This document shows positions 1 to 12,316 of a DNA stretch of 28,724 nt, piece after piece. Position 1 is the first letter of the stretch; every line of letters begins with the position of its first letter. The notes beneath the pieces are model-generated. The model was not told the DNA's origin, did not search any database, and saw nothing but the letters and a program-made list of their open reading frames with translations. Position numbers and translations under genes: made by a program. The stretch spans positions 8,312 to 37,035 of the forward strand of contig QAXH01004367.1 in NCBI GenBank assembly GCA_004335635.1. Direction: 5' to 3'. The stretch comes from Chloromonas sp. AAM2 (lineage: Eukaryota; Chlorophyta; Chlorophyceae; Chlamydomonadales; Chlamydomonadaceae).

Positions 1-141
1 CATGGGGAGTGGCTGCCTGCTTGGCCCTGTGATGTCAGGGCCACTGACTGCTGCTCATGGGGAGTGGCTGCATGCTTGGCCCTGTGATGTCAGGGCCACT
101 GACTGCTGCTCATTGGGCTTGTCTGCATACTTGGCCCTGCA
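1..141. repeat. 55-bp tandem repeat, two full copies and a partial
   Basis: Positions 1-55 and 56-110 are nearly identical (CATGGGGAGTGGCTGC, then TTGGCCCTGTGATGTCAGGG). A diverged partial third copy runs to about 141. The array lies downstream of exon 15 of the CCCH-ankyrin gene, probably in the next intron, and is cut by the window edge. Confidence 0.85.
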
Positions 142-281
142 GCCAGCATTGCTCATAGTTCGCGGAAGAAGCAGCATGATTATGATAACATAAGTGCTGT
201 GTCATAGTCAAAGCACCTGCAACGCTACTCGACCCCCCAGGAGGTGACGGTTACACACCGGTGTGACTGGCAGTGACTTAC

Positions 282-3200
282 CAGTGGCAGCAGCATGGCC
301 TCCCGGTTGTCTGCTGCGAACTGCGCCACTGCGTGCACGTGTTCGTACGGCTGGTCGGGGTGAAGGGCCCTCAGGAGCGCGGTGGAGGAGGAAACGTGCC
401 AGCGGGACACCATGGCCTGCAGGCAGCGCATGTGCACGTGTGACACAGATACTACACACGTTTATAGACATTTTGAGTGACAACTATTATATCACATCAG
501 CCACCCACTGATCAGTGCCATGGGGGTATCAAACCTAACTCATGATGTAGGATCAAATCAAACACTTTGATGGGACTGTACCCTGACTCAAATGAAGCCT
601 GGTCATCATAGAATTCTGGGTATTACAAGACGCTTCCTGGCCCTGTTGATCTGATCCATTTTACTCGCTCTGGCTGCAGCTTGCTCTGCTCCCTGGCCTG
701 CTGTAAAGTGTCTGCCACGAGCCATGGGCAATGCTCGGGCATGCGGGGCCGGCTAATGTGACAAGTATATCAAGGAATGTATATGATGTAGACAAGACCC
801 AAACATATGCTGACTCGCTGACCCGGGTTTGCACCTTTGCTGCCTCAGTGTTGGGCTGTGGCCTGCGGGTCAGCGCCACCGACAGCGGCGTGGCCCACTC
901 CACCACCCTCGGCCCGCCTATGTCCGTCAGCTGCGTGGCGCAGGCGTTGGTGACGGCCATCATGGCAGAGACTAGCTCCTTGGAGTGCTGCTTCTGGGAG
1001 GCGGCCAGGGCCAGGGGCGTGAGGTAGCCGTGATGCTCGTCCTGGGCCATGTCGAGCTTGCACTCCTGGACATGGACAAGTAGAAGCAGAAGTAAGTGAC
1101 TTGACACTACTCAATGATATACTGTGCAAAGTCAATCAACAACCAAAGTCAATCAACAACCAAAGACATACTAACTGAAAAGGGACTGTCCATCGTACGG
1201 CAGGCTGGACAGTTGCTGTTGGATATCAGTGCTTGTGGTGCCCTGATCTGCTCAGTCTTGAGGTTGGGCTTGACCAATATGCCCTGACAAGTGCCTGTCA
1301 CGAGCCCAACGAGCATCACAAGATCCATGGTCATGATGCATTTCACAGTTGCACACGTGCCTTACTCTTTGTGACTCTGTTCCATGTCCCTAGGTTTCAA
1401 ACAACAACCGGCATTTGCATTCGGTGTCTATAAGCAACAGCCGGTGCGTACGCCACATTCCAAATCTTGCGTATTCCCATGCTTTTTAGTTCTGACAACG
1501 TGAAGACACCGGCATCCACGACCATACCGCATACACTCACAACCCCATGCTTTGAACATACCCAAATTCCCCGTGGTGTCAAAGTCTTCCTTTGCAAGCT
1601 CACAACCGTCAAACACAGCATGTGCACTTAGTCTCGGGCTGGAGTAAACACCATCCTTTGTGTTGCAACACTCACCACGACCACGCTCACACCTGCTAAA
1701 AAAGTGTGTGCCAGTTCCGGGACAGTTGATGTCTATACTAAGTGGTGCCACTGAAAATTGTCCCAGAACTGGCAAACATCTTGTGTTGCTCTCACTCACA
1801 TCCACCATCTCGGCCAGCAGCTTGACCAGCGTGATCCCGTCCCCTATGTCGATGCGGCCCGAGCCCGCCAGCGCTATGGCGTGGTGCAGCGGCGAGTCAG
1901 CGGTAGTTAGCGGCATGCCTGTGGGACATGCAAGGGCCAAGTGAAGCGAGTGTAATCCAATATACTTGAAATTAGAGCCTGCTGCAGACCTGCATGATGC
2001 AGGCAATGCTTACTTTGCCAAAACACAGTCGATAGCCAAGTAGTCCAGTCCATTCCATCCTTGGGCATGCATCACGTTGCAAACATGCACGAGTATTGAA
2101 TCAATCGCTGTGCCTGCCGCGTTACTTCCTGGCCAGATGATCGGACAGACTGGCATTGGTTGCCTCCCCAAGGAGGCGGGCGACCAGTGGGGCATGCATG
2201 CATGCGACAACACAGTATGTGAAGCAACCGAAAATAGCCTGTTGCGTCTGCAGCACAGGCCACAGCACTTGCGAAAGCCATGCAGTGATGAGACAATGAA
2301 CCACAACCAGCGTATGAAGACGCCTTGCTTTTTGAGATTGGGTTTGTAGAGCCTGTACATCTGCGATAGGTTTAATCCTCGGAACTGTAATTTCTCAGTT
2401 GCGGAGCAGCAGACAGGTGTCCCACTTGGATTGGACCCTGCATGTCAGCTTGTACATTTGTACATGTTTATGTTTTGTTGTACATTTGCCGTGCAGTTCC
2501 CAGCGGATCAGCACGGAGGTAAAGACATTTATGCCCGATCCACCTAATCCGACCAGCTGAGGTCCCACATGCATGTGCCGGGCGGCATGCCAGGAACCGT
2601 GGCATTGACTACGAGGACTACAAGGACGTCTTTGGCCTTGTAAATCCTGGGCCAAGCAGCTCACATGTGTGCTTCGATTTACCTGGTCTGTACATCTACT
2701 TTACGTTTGTTTCTTCTTGGCCCTGTGATCTCGTTGCGGACGCAAGTCCAGCCTACCTCTCTGTATACATTGATTACATCCCACCTACCTGGTAGAGAGC
2801 ATGTCACCGCGGCACTCTTACTTCTCTTTGCCTGGCTGTCTGATAGGTTGATCCTTCAGAATTTTTGTTCCTTACCGGAGCAGCACACGGTTCACCTGGG
2901 TTTTAAGTTGACCTGGCAATCATGAGCCGAGCAACACATGTATGGTCCGGTTTACCTGATAGAGGCGACCCGTCCGCTGCCAGTGACTTGGGTGAGGCTG
3001 TGAGCGGCACCGCCCCGCATTTGACCAGCAGCTGAACCAAATCCAGCAGCTGGGGCAGAGGGGGATCGCGCGTAATCACGCTGCAGCGCATAACACACTA
3101 CAGTGACAGCTAAATCAGAGCGGTCAGTGGCGGTGGACTGGACGAGGAATAGAACAACTACTGGGGGTACGAAGGTTGACTGGGCGACAGCAGCAGGGAA

Positions 3201-6200
3201 TTTGCCAGCCGCCCTGCAGCAGTTACTCATGCTGTGACTCCTTACCTGGATGGAGACTACCCAGTACAACACACAGTACAGTAACTATGGAATCAGAACG
3301 TTGACCAGGAGAAGAGGTAGCAAAACAAGGACGCGGCAGTGGAGCATGTGTGTGTGATCATACATCAATACAATGCCTAGCCAATGACAGCAAAGAACTT
3401 CTTGACCTGCGGCCCTGCACATCCCATCCTTGAACTCTGCGCCGCTAGATGGCATGTCACTCATATCTTGACCGCCTGCTGGGGCGGTGCCTGAAATGTA
3501 AAACCTTGCCTGAAGCAAAGATACTTTTTACATCCGTGTCAATGCGCGCAATGCGCACAAGGGATGTGTCTCAGGGACAAAACAAACTCAAGTCAATCGT
3601 TGTCACCTTGACCTGGCTCCTTATGCAACTCATCTGTCCTTAATCCCTGCACTAGATATGACTACCTGTGCCTTCCCCTCTTGTACCCCTGGCCCCATCA
3701 CACTCGGGCCGTGCCACTGCCCAGCGCCCCTATCTCGTCAGTCCCTACTCACACGGACAGCGGTGACTTGCCCTCCGCCGCCATGTTGACGAAGAACAGT
3801 CGGCCCAGCGCCTCCACCTTGTAGTCGCCGCACACAGCAGAGCACTCGGCGCCGTTCAGGCTGAGCGCGTCCTGAACAGGTAAGTGGTGATATGCAAGGA
3901 CACAGGTGAACACGGGAAAAGGCCATCTGATGTCAACTCACAATAGTACTGCCATCTGCTATTGAATATCAGCCATTTCTACTGATGACATGAATCGGGT
4001 GGACAACAACATATTGACGTGTGCTGTTCAAGCTTGTCACAGTATACCAGTTGCTGTTGCAGTTGCTGTTGTTACACAATGACGCCTTCACTGGCAACGT
4101 CATCCATGCACTGGCAACATCAACGGCCCACGTCAGCCACCCACCCTGACTAGCTGCAAGACTGTTGCCGGCGGCGCCCTGCCCAGCAGCAGGTGCAGGT
4201 AGCTGCCCTCGCCTGCCTTGAGCCCGCACTCCGGGTCAGGCGTCCAGCCGCCGGGGCAGCAGGAGGAGCACCACTGGACGGACAAGTGTGTCTGCTTGAA
4301 CACCTGCGGCGCAACAACACAAGTTGCTGTTGATGTAAGTAACCAAACGTTTTTGAGTTTGTTGACTGTGCCTTTTGAGTTCTGCTACGTGATCAGAAGA
4401 GCAATTTACATTCCAGTCATTGGTATCTTGGCTCTGACGTAGAAGTGTGGTGCGGTTTTGCCTTCAATGGGGGGGAATGCAAGGCGCTTGGCAATATCAG
4501 GAACCAACAAGGGCGAACGTAGTGAGTGAAGGCGGTTGGTCGTTCATTGTCAGTGTAATACCAGGCCAACCTGGCACCAGGAGAACACAAGGCCCGGATT
4601 TGATCAGCAAAAAGGAAGGGAGAATTTTCAAGTCAGTTTCATTTGCACCCCTGACATCAGTGTGGCAACCGACTGCAACTGGCTACCACTGACTACATCT
4701 GCGCAACTTGCTTAGGTCCCGCTGGAAGTGGGGGCCTGTGGATTCAACTGAATACACGTGATTGTAACTAATTACAACTAACTACAACCGACTGTACAGC
4801 TATCGCACCATTGCCACGAGCAGTGGCGAGTACTCCTCCGTGACTAGGTGCAGCACCATGAGTGCATGGTCCTGCGAGTCGACCCCGAACACTCTGCCTG
4901 ACAGGCCGTGGGTCAGCAGGGCCATCTGGGTGGGCAGGGAGGCGCCCAGGGAACGCGCCCAAGCGAGCAGCCTGCAGGGTGTAGCAAGATCGTATCACGT
5001 GGCGATGTTGTCTGTATACTGGCCTTGTACACTTGTACACATACAAATGCTGATGGGCCCGTTTGACGTCTGCAAAACATACAGCAATACGTGATTACCC
5101 ATTTCGTGCCTATCCAACATGTGTGCTCCTGGGGACGCACGGGGGCGAGAGCCACCATTGGGTTTGGTGCAGTCACGTGGGGTCAAGTGTGCAAACAGGT
5201 AAACAACAACAAAGTTTGCGGGGGTAACTAGGTTGCGAACACTGAAAAATACAATATCTGTAGTTTAGTGAACTGAAAAGCCTGTCTCAAACTACTTTGG
5301 CGCAGTAAAAAAACATTCCCAGGTATTGTCCCAGAACCGGCAAACTTGTTTTTTACTGCAGTACGAAATGCAGTACCATGCCTCACCCTGTCAGCGCGTT
5401 CCTGCTGTGCTTGATTGGCGTCAACTGCTTGAGCTCGGTGCGGAACAGCTTGACACAGGGCATACTCTTGAGCAGATGCTCCAGAACCTTGAACACGGAC
5501 AATGGCAGCAATAAGCAAATGACTGCCAGCAGCTTAAATTTGTTTGTTGATATCAGGGAAGTGATCATAGGACGCAACATGTTGTGCACTGGCCTGACCT
5601 GTCCTAAGCAAGGAAGAAGAAAGGCAGAAAGGCAGACAATTGTACGTGGATTGGCTGGGTATAAAGTGAGATGTACACATGTCGAGGTGTCAACATAGAG
5701 TTGCTGTTGACGGCAGGGAAGGCGCCACAATCCACGGAACGGGATGTGTACGGCCCTGACCTGCCCTGATGGAATCATGCACATGTGCTGTGGCTACATG
5801 GAAGGTAGAAGGAATTGAGGCCGTAGTTTGTAAATTCATACAAGACCTGCCCAAGCAAGAACGAGCAAGAAGGGGAAGGAAGGGCACAGGCCTAACAGAG
5901 ACGCAGGTTATGTTGCTGAGTACAGTTGCACTAGAGAAAGCTGCACTGTCCCTGAGCCCGAATCACCTCCGCTGTTCAAGATGTACAGAGACAGGTGCCA
6001 TGCTGTCCTCGTGCTGCCTCACCTTCTGTTTATTCTGCCTGACCATTGCACTTCGCACCCAGACTGCCTCACCTTCTGTTTGCTCTGCCTGACCAGTGCA
6101 CCTCACACACCCAGACTGCCTCACCTTGTGTTTGTTCTGCCTGACCATCTCCGCCGCCAGCGTGCCGCTGTCCCCCCTCAGCGTGAACCACATGTCCGCG

Positions 6201-9200
6201 GGCACATCCAGGCCGTGACCGTCCTCGTTCTCCTGCCTGAAGAAACAAGCACGCACACACATCAGAGTCAAACGCAGTGTGGGTGTGTGAGGTGCACATG
6301 GCATGCAAGTGTGATCTCGTGGCCTGCATTCTGGCATTCTAGTCGTGTACGTGCGGACAACACCATGAGATGGGAAAAGCAGGATGCACTTCTTGGCACT
6401 GGTGCTTCAGACAGGAAGAGTGAGACCAAGGTAGGCTGTTGCCTAGTTCCACTGGCTTCCGCTGTGCGCTGCAGCTGATTCTGCAGCAGGCAATCATGGC
6501 ATTGCGTGCCTCACATGTACGTCAGCAGCGCCTGCAGTGCCTTGATCTGCTGCTGCATGGTGACCTCCCACACGAGGGCCCGCATGACGTCGGACACAGC
6601 GCGGGGTGCGGCCTCCCAGCCAGGCAGGCCCGCCAGAAGATAGGGGTGGTCAAGAGCAAGATGAGCCTGCAGGAATAAAGGAGAGGGACCAGGAGGGATG
6701 GAGCCATGGTGCTGGGTGAGGATAAGGCTGGAACAAGGACAGACAACGCGTCCGAAACCACGGCAAAGATTACTAATGTATGGCCCAGCGTGGTATTAGC
6801 CGTGCTGCGCAAGTGCTGAGTGATGAAGCCTGTGTTTGCTGGGAACTAGCACGTGATCCAGCGCTGATTTGACATGCGGTCTGCGTTGACTTTGCACAGG
6901 AGCCCCACAACCTGCTTTGCATGAGGCCCTTGGTCTGTGTTAAAGGTGGTGAGTGGGTACTGTGACTGTGAACAACGTCGGTCAGTGTGACTGCGTACCT
7001 GTAGATGCGCAGGCGGGAGCTCCCCGCTGGGCGTTGCCACACGCAGGCGCAGGTACTCTACCGCAGCCTGCACACAGACAATGCAACAGACGGGCAGATT
7101 GTTCAGAGCAACCCGGGGAAGTGGTGAGCTGATCATGGGCAACAATCAGAGGGCAACGTGTAAAGCCCCGACTTGTGTGATGGCTGCCGTATGCATTGAG
7201 TGCTCTATGCAGACAAAGCTGCTGGCAAAGCTTCCAAACTGCTTGCAGACAGCTAGGAGCTGCTGCGTCGCTAACAATTTATCCTGAATTGAAGAAGGAG
7301 AGTTTCCCGCTGAAAAGTCAGGCACTGCCAGTGTGACAGTCCAGCGATATAGCTACACTGCCCCAGGATCTGCAGCTCATGCTGAACGATGTTTCTCATT
7401 CAAACCAGTGGTGAAAGCACCACCTCAGTTTCTTGTCCTTCGCCTGTTCAGCTTCACCGTTATATTATTTGACTTGTTGCATCAGGATGCTCAGGGTTTT
7501 GCAGCTTTGCAGACCAAACGGTTTAACCACCCAGCAGCCTGCACCAGCCCTCTCTGAATCACCCAAAAGGTCAAGTCCCTGCAAATCAATAGCTACATTT
7601 GAAGCAGGATTAATGCTCCAAGTTCATGCCTAGAATAGATAGAAGAGCATCAGAAGAGCACATGCAAAACATCCAGCCACGCTCTACCTTGACCTCCTGG
7701 TACTCGGGCTTGCGTGTGAGCAGGCGCATGCAGGCACTCCACTGATCGTCGGACCTGCACAGCACACAGAACAAGCACTGATTAGATAACAGATAAGGCG
7801 GCTTTCTTGCGAAGATTGAGACGCCGAGGCTGTGTGAAGTTGCCATGCCTAGCTTGGTGGGGTGCTGTCCATGTGAGGCATGAGCGGGCTTGGCGGGGCA
7901 GTTCAGGTGCGCACACATCCTGAGATCACTGGACCATGTCCAGCGGGCTTGCTGGGGCAGTATAGCAAATCGGCAAAGCCTTCAATGCTCCTGCTAGGTG
8001 TAACTCTTGTAGGCATGACACGCATGTTGCAGGTAGTGTTGTTCTCTAGCATGGTTCACCGTTCTCCCCTTGAAGACGAAAACAATTGTGACAACGGAGA
8101 CCTTGCAAAACCTGACATTTGCTAGGAGCACCTGGACCGGCTTTGATCGGTTCGTAAGCCCTCATTTGGGTTGTCTGACTGCGCTTTTGTCACTGCTTGT
8201 CCCCACCCAACCCACTCACGCTGGCATGAGTAGCAGGGGTGTGTACAGGGCTGACCAGGCAGAGTGCTTGGTCCTGAACTCCTTGACCCATGCCTGAGCC
8301 TCCGTCTTGACTGCTGCAGCAGCAGCAGCGGCCTTCGCACGTTCCCGAGCGGCTGAAGCAGCAGCAGCCTTAGCAGCCACAGCTGACTCCCGAGCGGCTG
8401 AAGCGGCAGCTGCCTTAGCAGCCACAGCCGGCTCCTGAGCTGCTGTGGCTACTGTAGGAGCACCTGCCTGCGTGGCGGCGGTGCCTGTTGTCGTACCAGC
8501 TACAGTGGCTATGGTACTTGTAGTGGTCTGCCCAGTAGCGATGCTGGTCCGACCGTTGGTGGTCGGCTGTTGCTGGGCCTGGCGAGGCTTGCTGATTGCT
8601 TGCCGCTCAGCAGGTGCTGGCTTGATGCCCGGATCACTCAGGGCATGGGTGCCTCGGCTGGGGGCAGAGTCACCAACCTTTGTGGCTGCGTCTTTGGCTG
8701 GTGTGGCTGGCGGCATCACCTCTGCACCTGCACTGCTCATACCAGGCACAACTGCCTTGTCCTGCCCCTGCTGCCGTGAACCTGCCGGCTGTTGCTGGTG
8801 CTGTTGGTGGTCCTGCTGAGGCGTCTTAGCTTGTGATCGTTCCAATGACAAGCCACCAGCCTTTGGCTGTGGTAACCCAGGTGTGATGGGTGCCACTGCC
8901 TGTGCAGAGTCACTGGCTAGACCATTGCCCTGCACGACTACATGGTCCATACTGTTAGTCCTGCCACTGCTGACTGCCACTGACTTGCAGCCAGTAACAT
9001 CGGCCCTGGTGCACACCTGGCTTTGAGACCCTGCAATGCGTGAGAATGGCAGCTGCAGCTGCACCAGCGGCTGAGCAGTGACTGGACCAGCTGATCTGGT
9101 GGCAGAGACAGGCACCGCTCCCCCACCGCCTGCACTCAGGGAGGCTGGCATGGCTGCAGAGTGTTGCCCCTGCTGTGTGCTGCAAACGGGCGCTGAGCTG

Positions 9201-11141
9201 ACAGTGTCTCCTGATGACATGTCTGCCACGCGTGCCAGACCACCTTTGACGTATTTCCTGAGAAGACTGTTCATCTGCACAGTATCAAGGGTGTGCAGTG
9301 CTCAGTGCTCAAGGGCATGCCATTGGTATTCTCAAACTAGGGACAGGCGGGGTAGGCGTTGATGTTGATTATGAACCTGTGGCAGGCCTCCCATGTTGCA
9401 AAAAAGAAGGCATCCACTACAATAAACGCCAGTGGCTAAGTGCATGGGGATGCGGGACTGTCAGTACTGCTGTCTTTTGCCAAACAATGTGCCGTGTTGA
9501 CATGTGCAGCTTCACTCATGCACTGTAAGTCTTGACGCCACGCTGTGCACCACTCCAACCATGACACCACATCTTGGTGACAGATAACACTGACCCAGTT
9601 CATAACAACAGCGTAACAACATCACAGGACCCGGCGTACACACCACACGCACACTGGTTCCAGTGCCAGTCCCAAAATTGTCCCAGAACTGGCAAACTTC
9701 TTTTTTTGGCGCGTGTGCGCACACATGTGCAGCAAGGCATGCACACCAGGCACGCTCCAAAGTCAGCACACCGACTCACTAAGCATACAACAGCGCACGG
9801 CCCTGAGCGTGACTGTCTCCAAAAAGTCAAGCAGCAACAAGGGCAGCTACCCCACCCTCGCTTTGACCGTGGCCGAATCCTGTATTATTTCTATGTTTTA
9901 CCCCACGTCCACCCCGCAAAGTGCAAGCAGCCACAAGAGCCGCCAGCCCCTTCCATGCGGCGCTGACCACTTGTTGCATGCCCTACCTGCTTGACAATGG
10001 GAGCCAGCCGCAGATACTCCTGTTCCAGAGCCTGTTGATCACTTTCACTCCCGCCCCCATGAATATCCCCAGAGCCGCCAACGTCTGAAGTCCCACCATA
10101 ACCCAGCGTCTGGTGCTGATGTTCTGACGACGCCATGAGTCGGCCAGCCAATGCGCGCATGAGTTCGTTGATGGCCAGGCCATACACACCAGGTGCTTTG
10201 GCCATGCGGGCTGCAAGGCTGCTGCTGTTCGTTGGAATCACAGAGTTGGCAGCTGGTGTGATGTTGCCTGCTGCCATCAGCCCTTGGAGCACGGTAGTGA
10301 GCGTGCTAGCATGGTGTGCCAACGTGGCAGTGTCTGTGACTTGCAAGGCGGACTGGGCAGACCCAGCAGTGAGCATACTGTAAGCACTCGGCAGGCCGTC
10401 TGTCACTGGCCCGCTGCTTGCAGTACCAAGGGAAAGTGCGCTGTCTGTGGGTGGAACAGCATCAGCTGCGGTGGGCTGATTGATGCCTGTGTGTTCAAAT
10501 GCAGTGTCAGGCAGGAGGTCTGCATCTGTGCTGGCGTGGGCAGCAATGGCAGCCTTGGGTGCCATGGGCTGTAGAAAAGGCGACCCTGACTGAGCAAACA
10601 GCGCAGCATGCGTGCGTGCCATGGCGCGCCACCAGGCAGCCAGGGGTGCTGGCAGGTCAATGCCTGCTGCAGTCGCTTCTTCTGGTGTGGGTCCATACCC
10701 GGCCCTGCGCAGCTCCCGTGCCCCATGTGCGTACACACAATCCACACCCCACCTGCATTGGCCCACCGGGTACCTGCACAGCATGGAGAACACAGCATGG
10801 AGCACACAGCATGGAGTGCGTCTCTGCATGGAGTGCACAGCATTCAGTACACAATGTGAAACGTGGCCCAACAAGGCTCAACAAAAGGTACGTGCAATCC
10901 CCGGTAGCCGTCTTCCAGCTCAAATGCTCAAAATAGATTGTGCTAGGCCGCTCAAGCCATACATGTGAGTGTGTACATGCATGGGATGAGTCTACTAATT
11001 CAATGGAAGAGCGCACCTGCATGGGATGTGCTTGTACTTGAAAAGGGCTGAGGGAAGCAGCTTCCGAGGTGGAAAGGGCAGATGAATCTCAGCTGCAGTG
11101 TCTGTTGGCGACCCTTGATCCAGTGGTTGTTGTCCACCCAT
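282..11141 (-). CDS. CCCH zinc finger plus ankyrin-repeat protein, 15 exons, 3' end outside window
   Basis: Exons in order: 11141-11017, 10773-9987, 9274-8220, 7754-7688, 7067-6999, 6666-6515, 6236-6125, 5487-5387, 4971-4809, 4303-4145, 3871-3753, 3080-2956, 1918-1800, 1065-835, 416-282. All introns are GT-AG and every junction keeps phase, giving at least 1,173 residues. A CCCH finger is seen near residues 35-60: FKYKHIPCR joined to YPVGQCRWGVDCVYAHG, with C41, C48, C54 and H58 (C-x6-C-x5-C-x3-H). An intron splits it after C41. Residues 62-300 are a polar linker. Residues 305-640 are Gln/Ala/Thr-rich with 15-residue Ala repeats. Residues 640-960 look folded and helical but unrecognised. Residues 965-1130 hold degenerate ankyrin units (GKSPLS...LVQLLVKCGAVP, DSPLHHAIALAG...LVKLLAEM, YLTPLALAASQ, ATPLSVALTRRP). 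CCCH fingers usually bind RNA; ankyrin units bind proteins. A role in mRNA regulation is inference. The start chosen is ATG at 11141, because a stop lies 27 bases upstream in frame; an earlier exon cannot be excluded. The exon 10 donor could also be six bases earlier in transcript terms, at 4151. Confidence 0.75.
1704..1778. mobile_element. Small inverted-end element, copy 1 (intron 13 of CCCH-ankyrin gene)
   Basis: GTGTGTGCCAGTTCCGGGAC at the left is matched in inverted orientation by ATTGTCCCAGAACTGGCAAA at the right, about 40 bases apart. The ends match the core shared by five other sites in the window. No coding capacity, as expected for a MITE. Confidence 0.55.
2050..2157 (+). repeat. 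Dispersed ~107-bp repeat, copy A
   Basis: Shares about 94 percent identity by eye with 15373-15480 in the same orientation, including GAGTATTGAATCAATCGCTG and ATGATCGGACAGACTGGCAT. It lies in intron 12 of the CCCH-ankyrin gene. No coding content is apparent. Confidence 0.8.
5315..5348. mobile_element. Small inverted-end element, copy 2 (partial, intron 8 of CCCH-ankyrin gene)
   Basis: ATTGTCCCAGAACCGGCAAA matches the right end of the family. The left end is reduced to CATTCCCAGG. This is a solo end or an internally deleted copy. Confidence 0.45.
5591..5636 (+). repeat. Purine-tailed CCTGACCT repeat (intron 7 of CCCH-ankyrin gene)
   Basis: GGCCTGACCTGTCCTAAGCA is followed by AGGAAGAAGAAAGGCAGAAA. 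It parallels 20096-20240. Weaker relatives follow at 5752-5772 and 5841-5880 in the same intron, so a local tandem origin is likely. Confidence 0.45.
6014..6148. repeat. Tandem repeat (period 50-52 bp, about 2.7 copies) spanning a splice donor
   Basis: Units begin at 6014, 6064 and 6116, each with CTGCCTCACCTTNTGTTT and then TCTGCCTGACCA. Read on the minus strand, each unit contains the last codons of exon 7 of the CCCH-ankyrin gene followed by AAG|GTGAGG, a strong donor. The copy at 6116 is the one abutting the exon. The other two copies lie in the intron. Confidence 0.85.
8344..8433 (-). repeat. 45-bp coding tandem repeat (15-residue Ala-rich unit)
   Basis: Two adjacent 45-bp units in exon 3 of the CCCH-ankyrin gene encode the 15-residue unit AVAAKAAAASAARES, followed by a decayed third (RAKAAAAAAAVK). 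The period is a multiple of three, so copy number can change without breaking the frame. The segment would be helical and lies in a low-complexity linker. Confidence 0.8.
9655..9700. mobile_element. Small inverted-end element, copy 3 (intron 2 of CCCH-ankyrin gene)
   Basis: CCAGTGCCAGTCCCAAAATT is joined to GTCCCAGAACTGGCAAACTT. The second half is an exact family end. The first half matches the GGGACTGGCA inner motif seen in copy 4 in the other orientation. Confidence 0.5.
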
Positions 11142-11894
11142 AGTGGCAGACTTGACGATCTAAAGCCCCGTGCATCAGGTTCATGCGCTGCTCTCACTGA
11201 TGAAGCATTGCGTGGCCAGCAGCATGCTCCATCTGAGTAGTACACAAGGTGGAGCTCATTCAATCCTGAAAGATGTCAACAATACGTGACACATAATGGA
11301 ATGTACAACAGGCAACAAGGCTGTGTGAGCAGGCCATACATGGGGTGACAACGGTCAGCACTGCTCGCAATCATTGAGGCAACCATGACCTTGTCAAGGC
11401 AATGAGCTGGCCCTTACCTAGCTGTATACTGATGATGCGGTCACAATCTCGTGGCTCAAGGGCCATCCATCGGTGGCCACTGCTACAGCGTCCCAAGACC
11501 GGCGAGCGAGTTTAAAAATGATGACCTCGCTGTGATTCTAGACACTACCACTTCGAACCGGCACGAGAACGCTCGTCAGTGCATGTGCAGCGTGCTGGCA
11601 CACCGCAGCCGGCCAGCTCTACGTTCGCTCAGATCTCGACGGTTTGCAACGGTCCTAATTCCGTTTGATTTTTGAATCATGTCCGGCCTCGGGTGTTGCT
11701 GGAACGCATCAGCTGGTCTTTTGTAACCTTTCATTGACTGAAGCTGCGAGGATGAATCAGTCGTCGCATTCCGCATTCTGCATGTTCGTTCATGTGCTCA
11801 CACGCTCCTGCAGAGATTGTTGGTTTGTGCCCTGCAATATCTGCTCTTGGCCAATTGCAGTCCTTTTCTGTTCCTCGCTCGTGGTTCCTGGTGA

Positions 11895-11899
11895 TTACA
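11895..11899 (-). terminator. Candidate poly(A) signal TGTAA of the Cys-rich gene
   Basis: The minus strand reads TGTAA about 700 bases past the stop codon at 12600. TGTAA is the usual poly(A) signal in volvocalean algae. The pentamer is short and common by chance, so this is only a candidate. Confidence 0.25.
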
Positions 11900-12216
11900 A
11901 CTTCAGCTTGCTTCATAACACAATGACAGGGCTTGAAGCTAGGGCTTATTGCTGTCATTAATTGCAAACCACTCTCCTGGGTTGGTTGCGCGAAACATAT
12001 ACAAGCAGCTTGGCCAACAGCGTCTTTAGCCAGACAAGCTGCAACAGCAATCACTAAACTACACTTAAATAAAGAGACTCTTGGTGAAAGTAAAGATACT
12101 GCCGGAAATGAGAAACAAACCGGTTGAACAACATGCGCCTTCACTGCCTTGAACATTCAAGCAACGTGCTGAGTCACCCCGCTGCTGTGTAAGGTTGTCC
12201 ACACTGTAAAAAAAAC

Positions 12217-12316
12217 AAGTTTGCCAGTTCTGGGACAATTCCTGGGACTGGCATTAAAACCGGTGCGTCTCAGCACATACACGGGACACAGGAATTGTCC
12301 CGGAACTGGCAAACTG
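12217..12316. mobile_element. Small inverted-end element, copy 4 (intergenic, best preserved)
   Basis: The left end has GTTTGCCAGTTCTGGGACAA and then TTCCTGGGACTGGCA. The right end has GGAATTGTCCCGGAACTGGC and then AAAC. The ends form a near-perfect terminal inverted repeat of about 24 bases around about 50 unrelated bases. Runs of A and T flank it. This is the clearest full-length member. Confidence 0.65.

Noticed and set aside
8445..8819. 124-residue plus-strand frame rich in Val/Ala/Cys
   Set aside because: It is the antisense shadow of the Ala/Thr/Gln-rich exon 3 of the CCCH-ankyrin gene.
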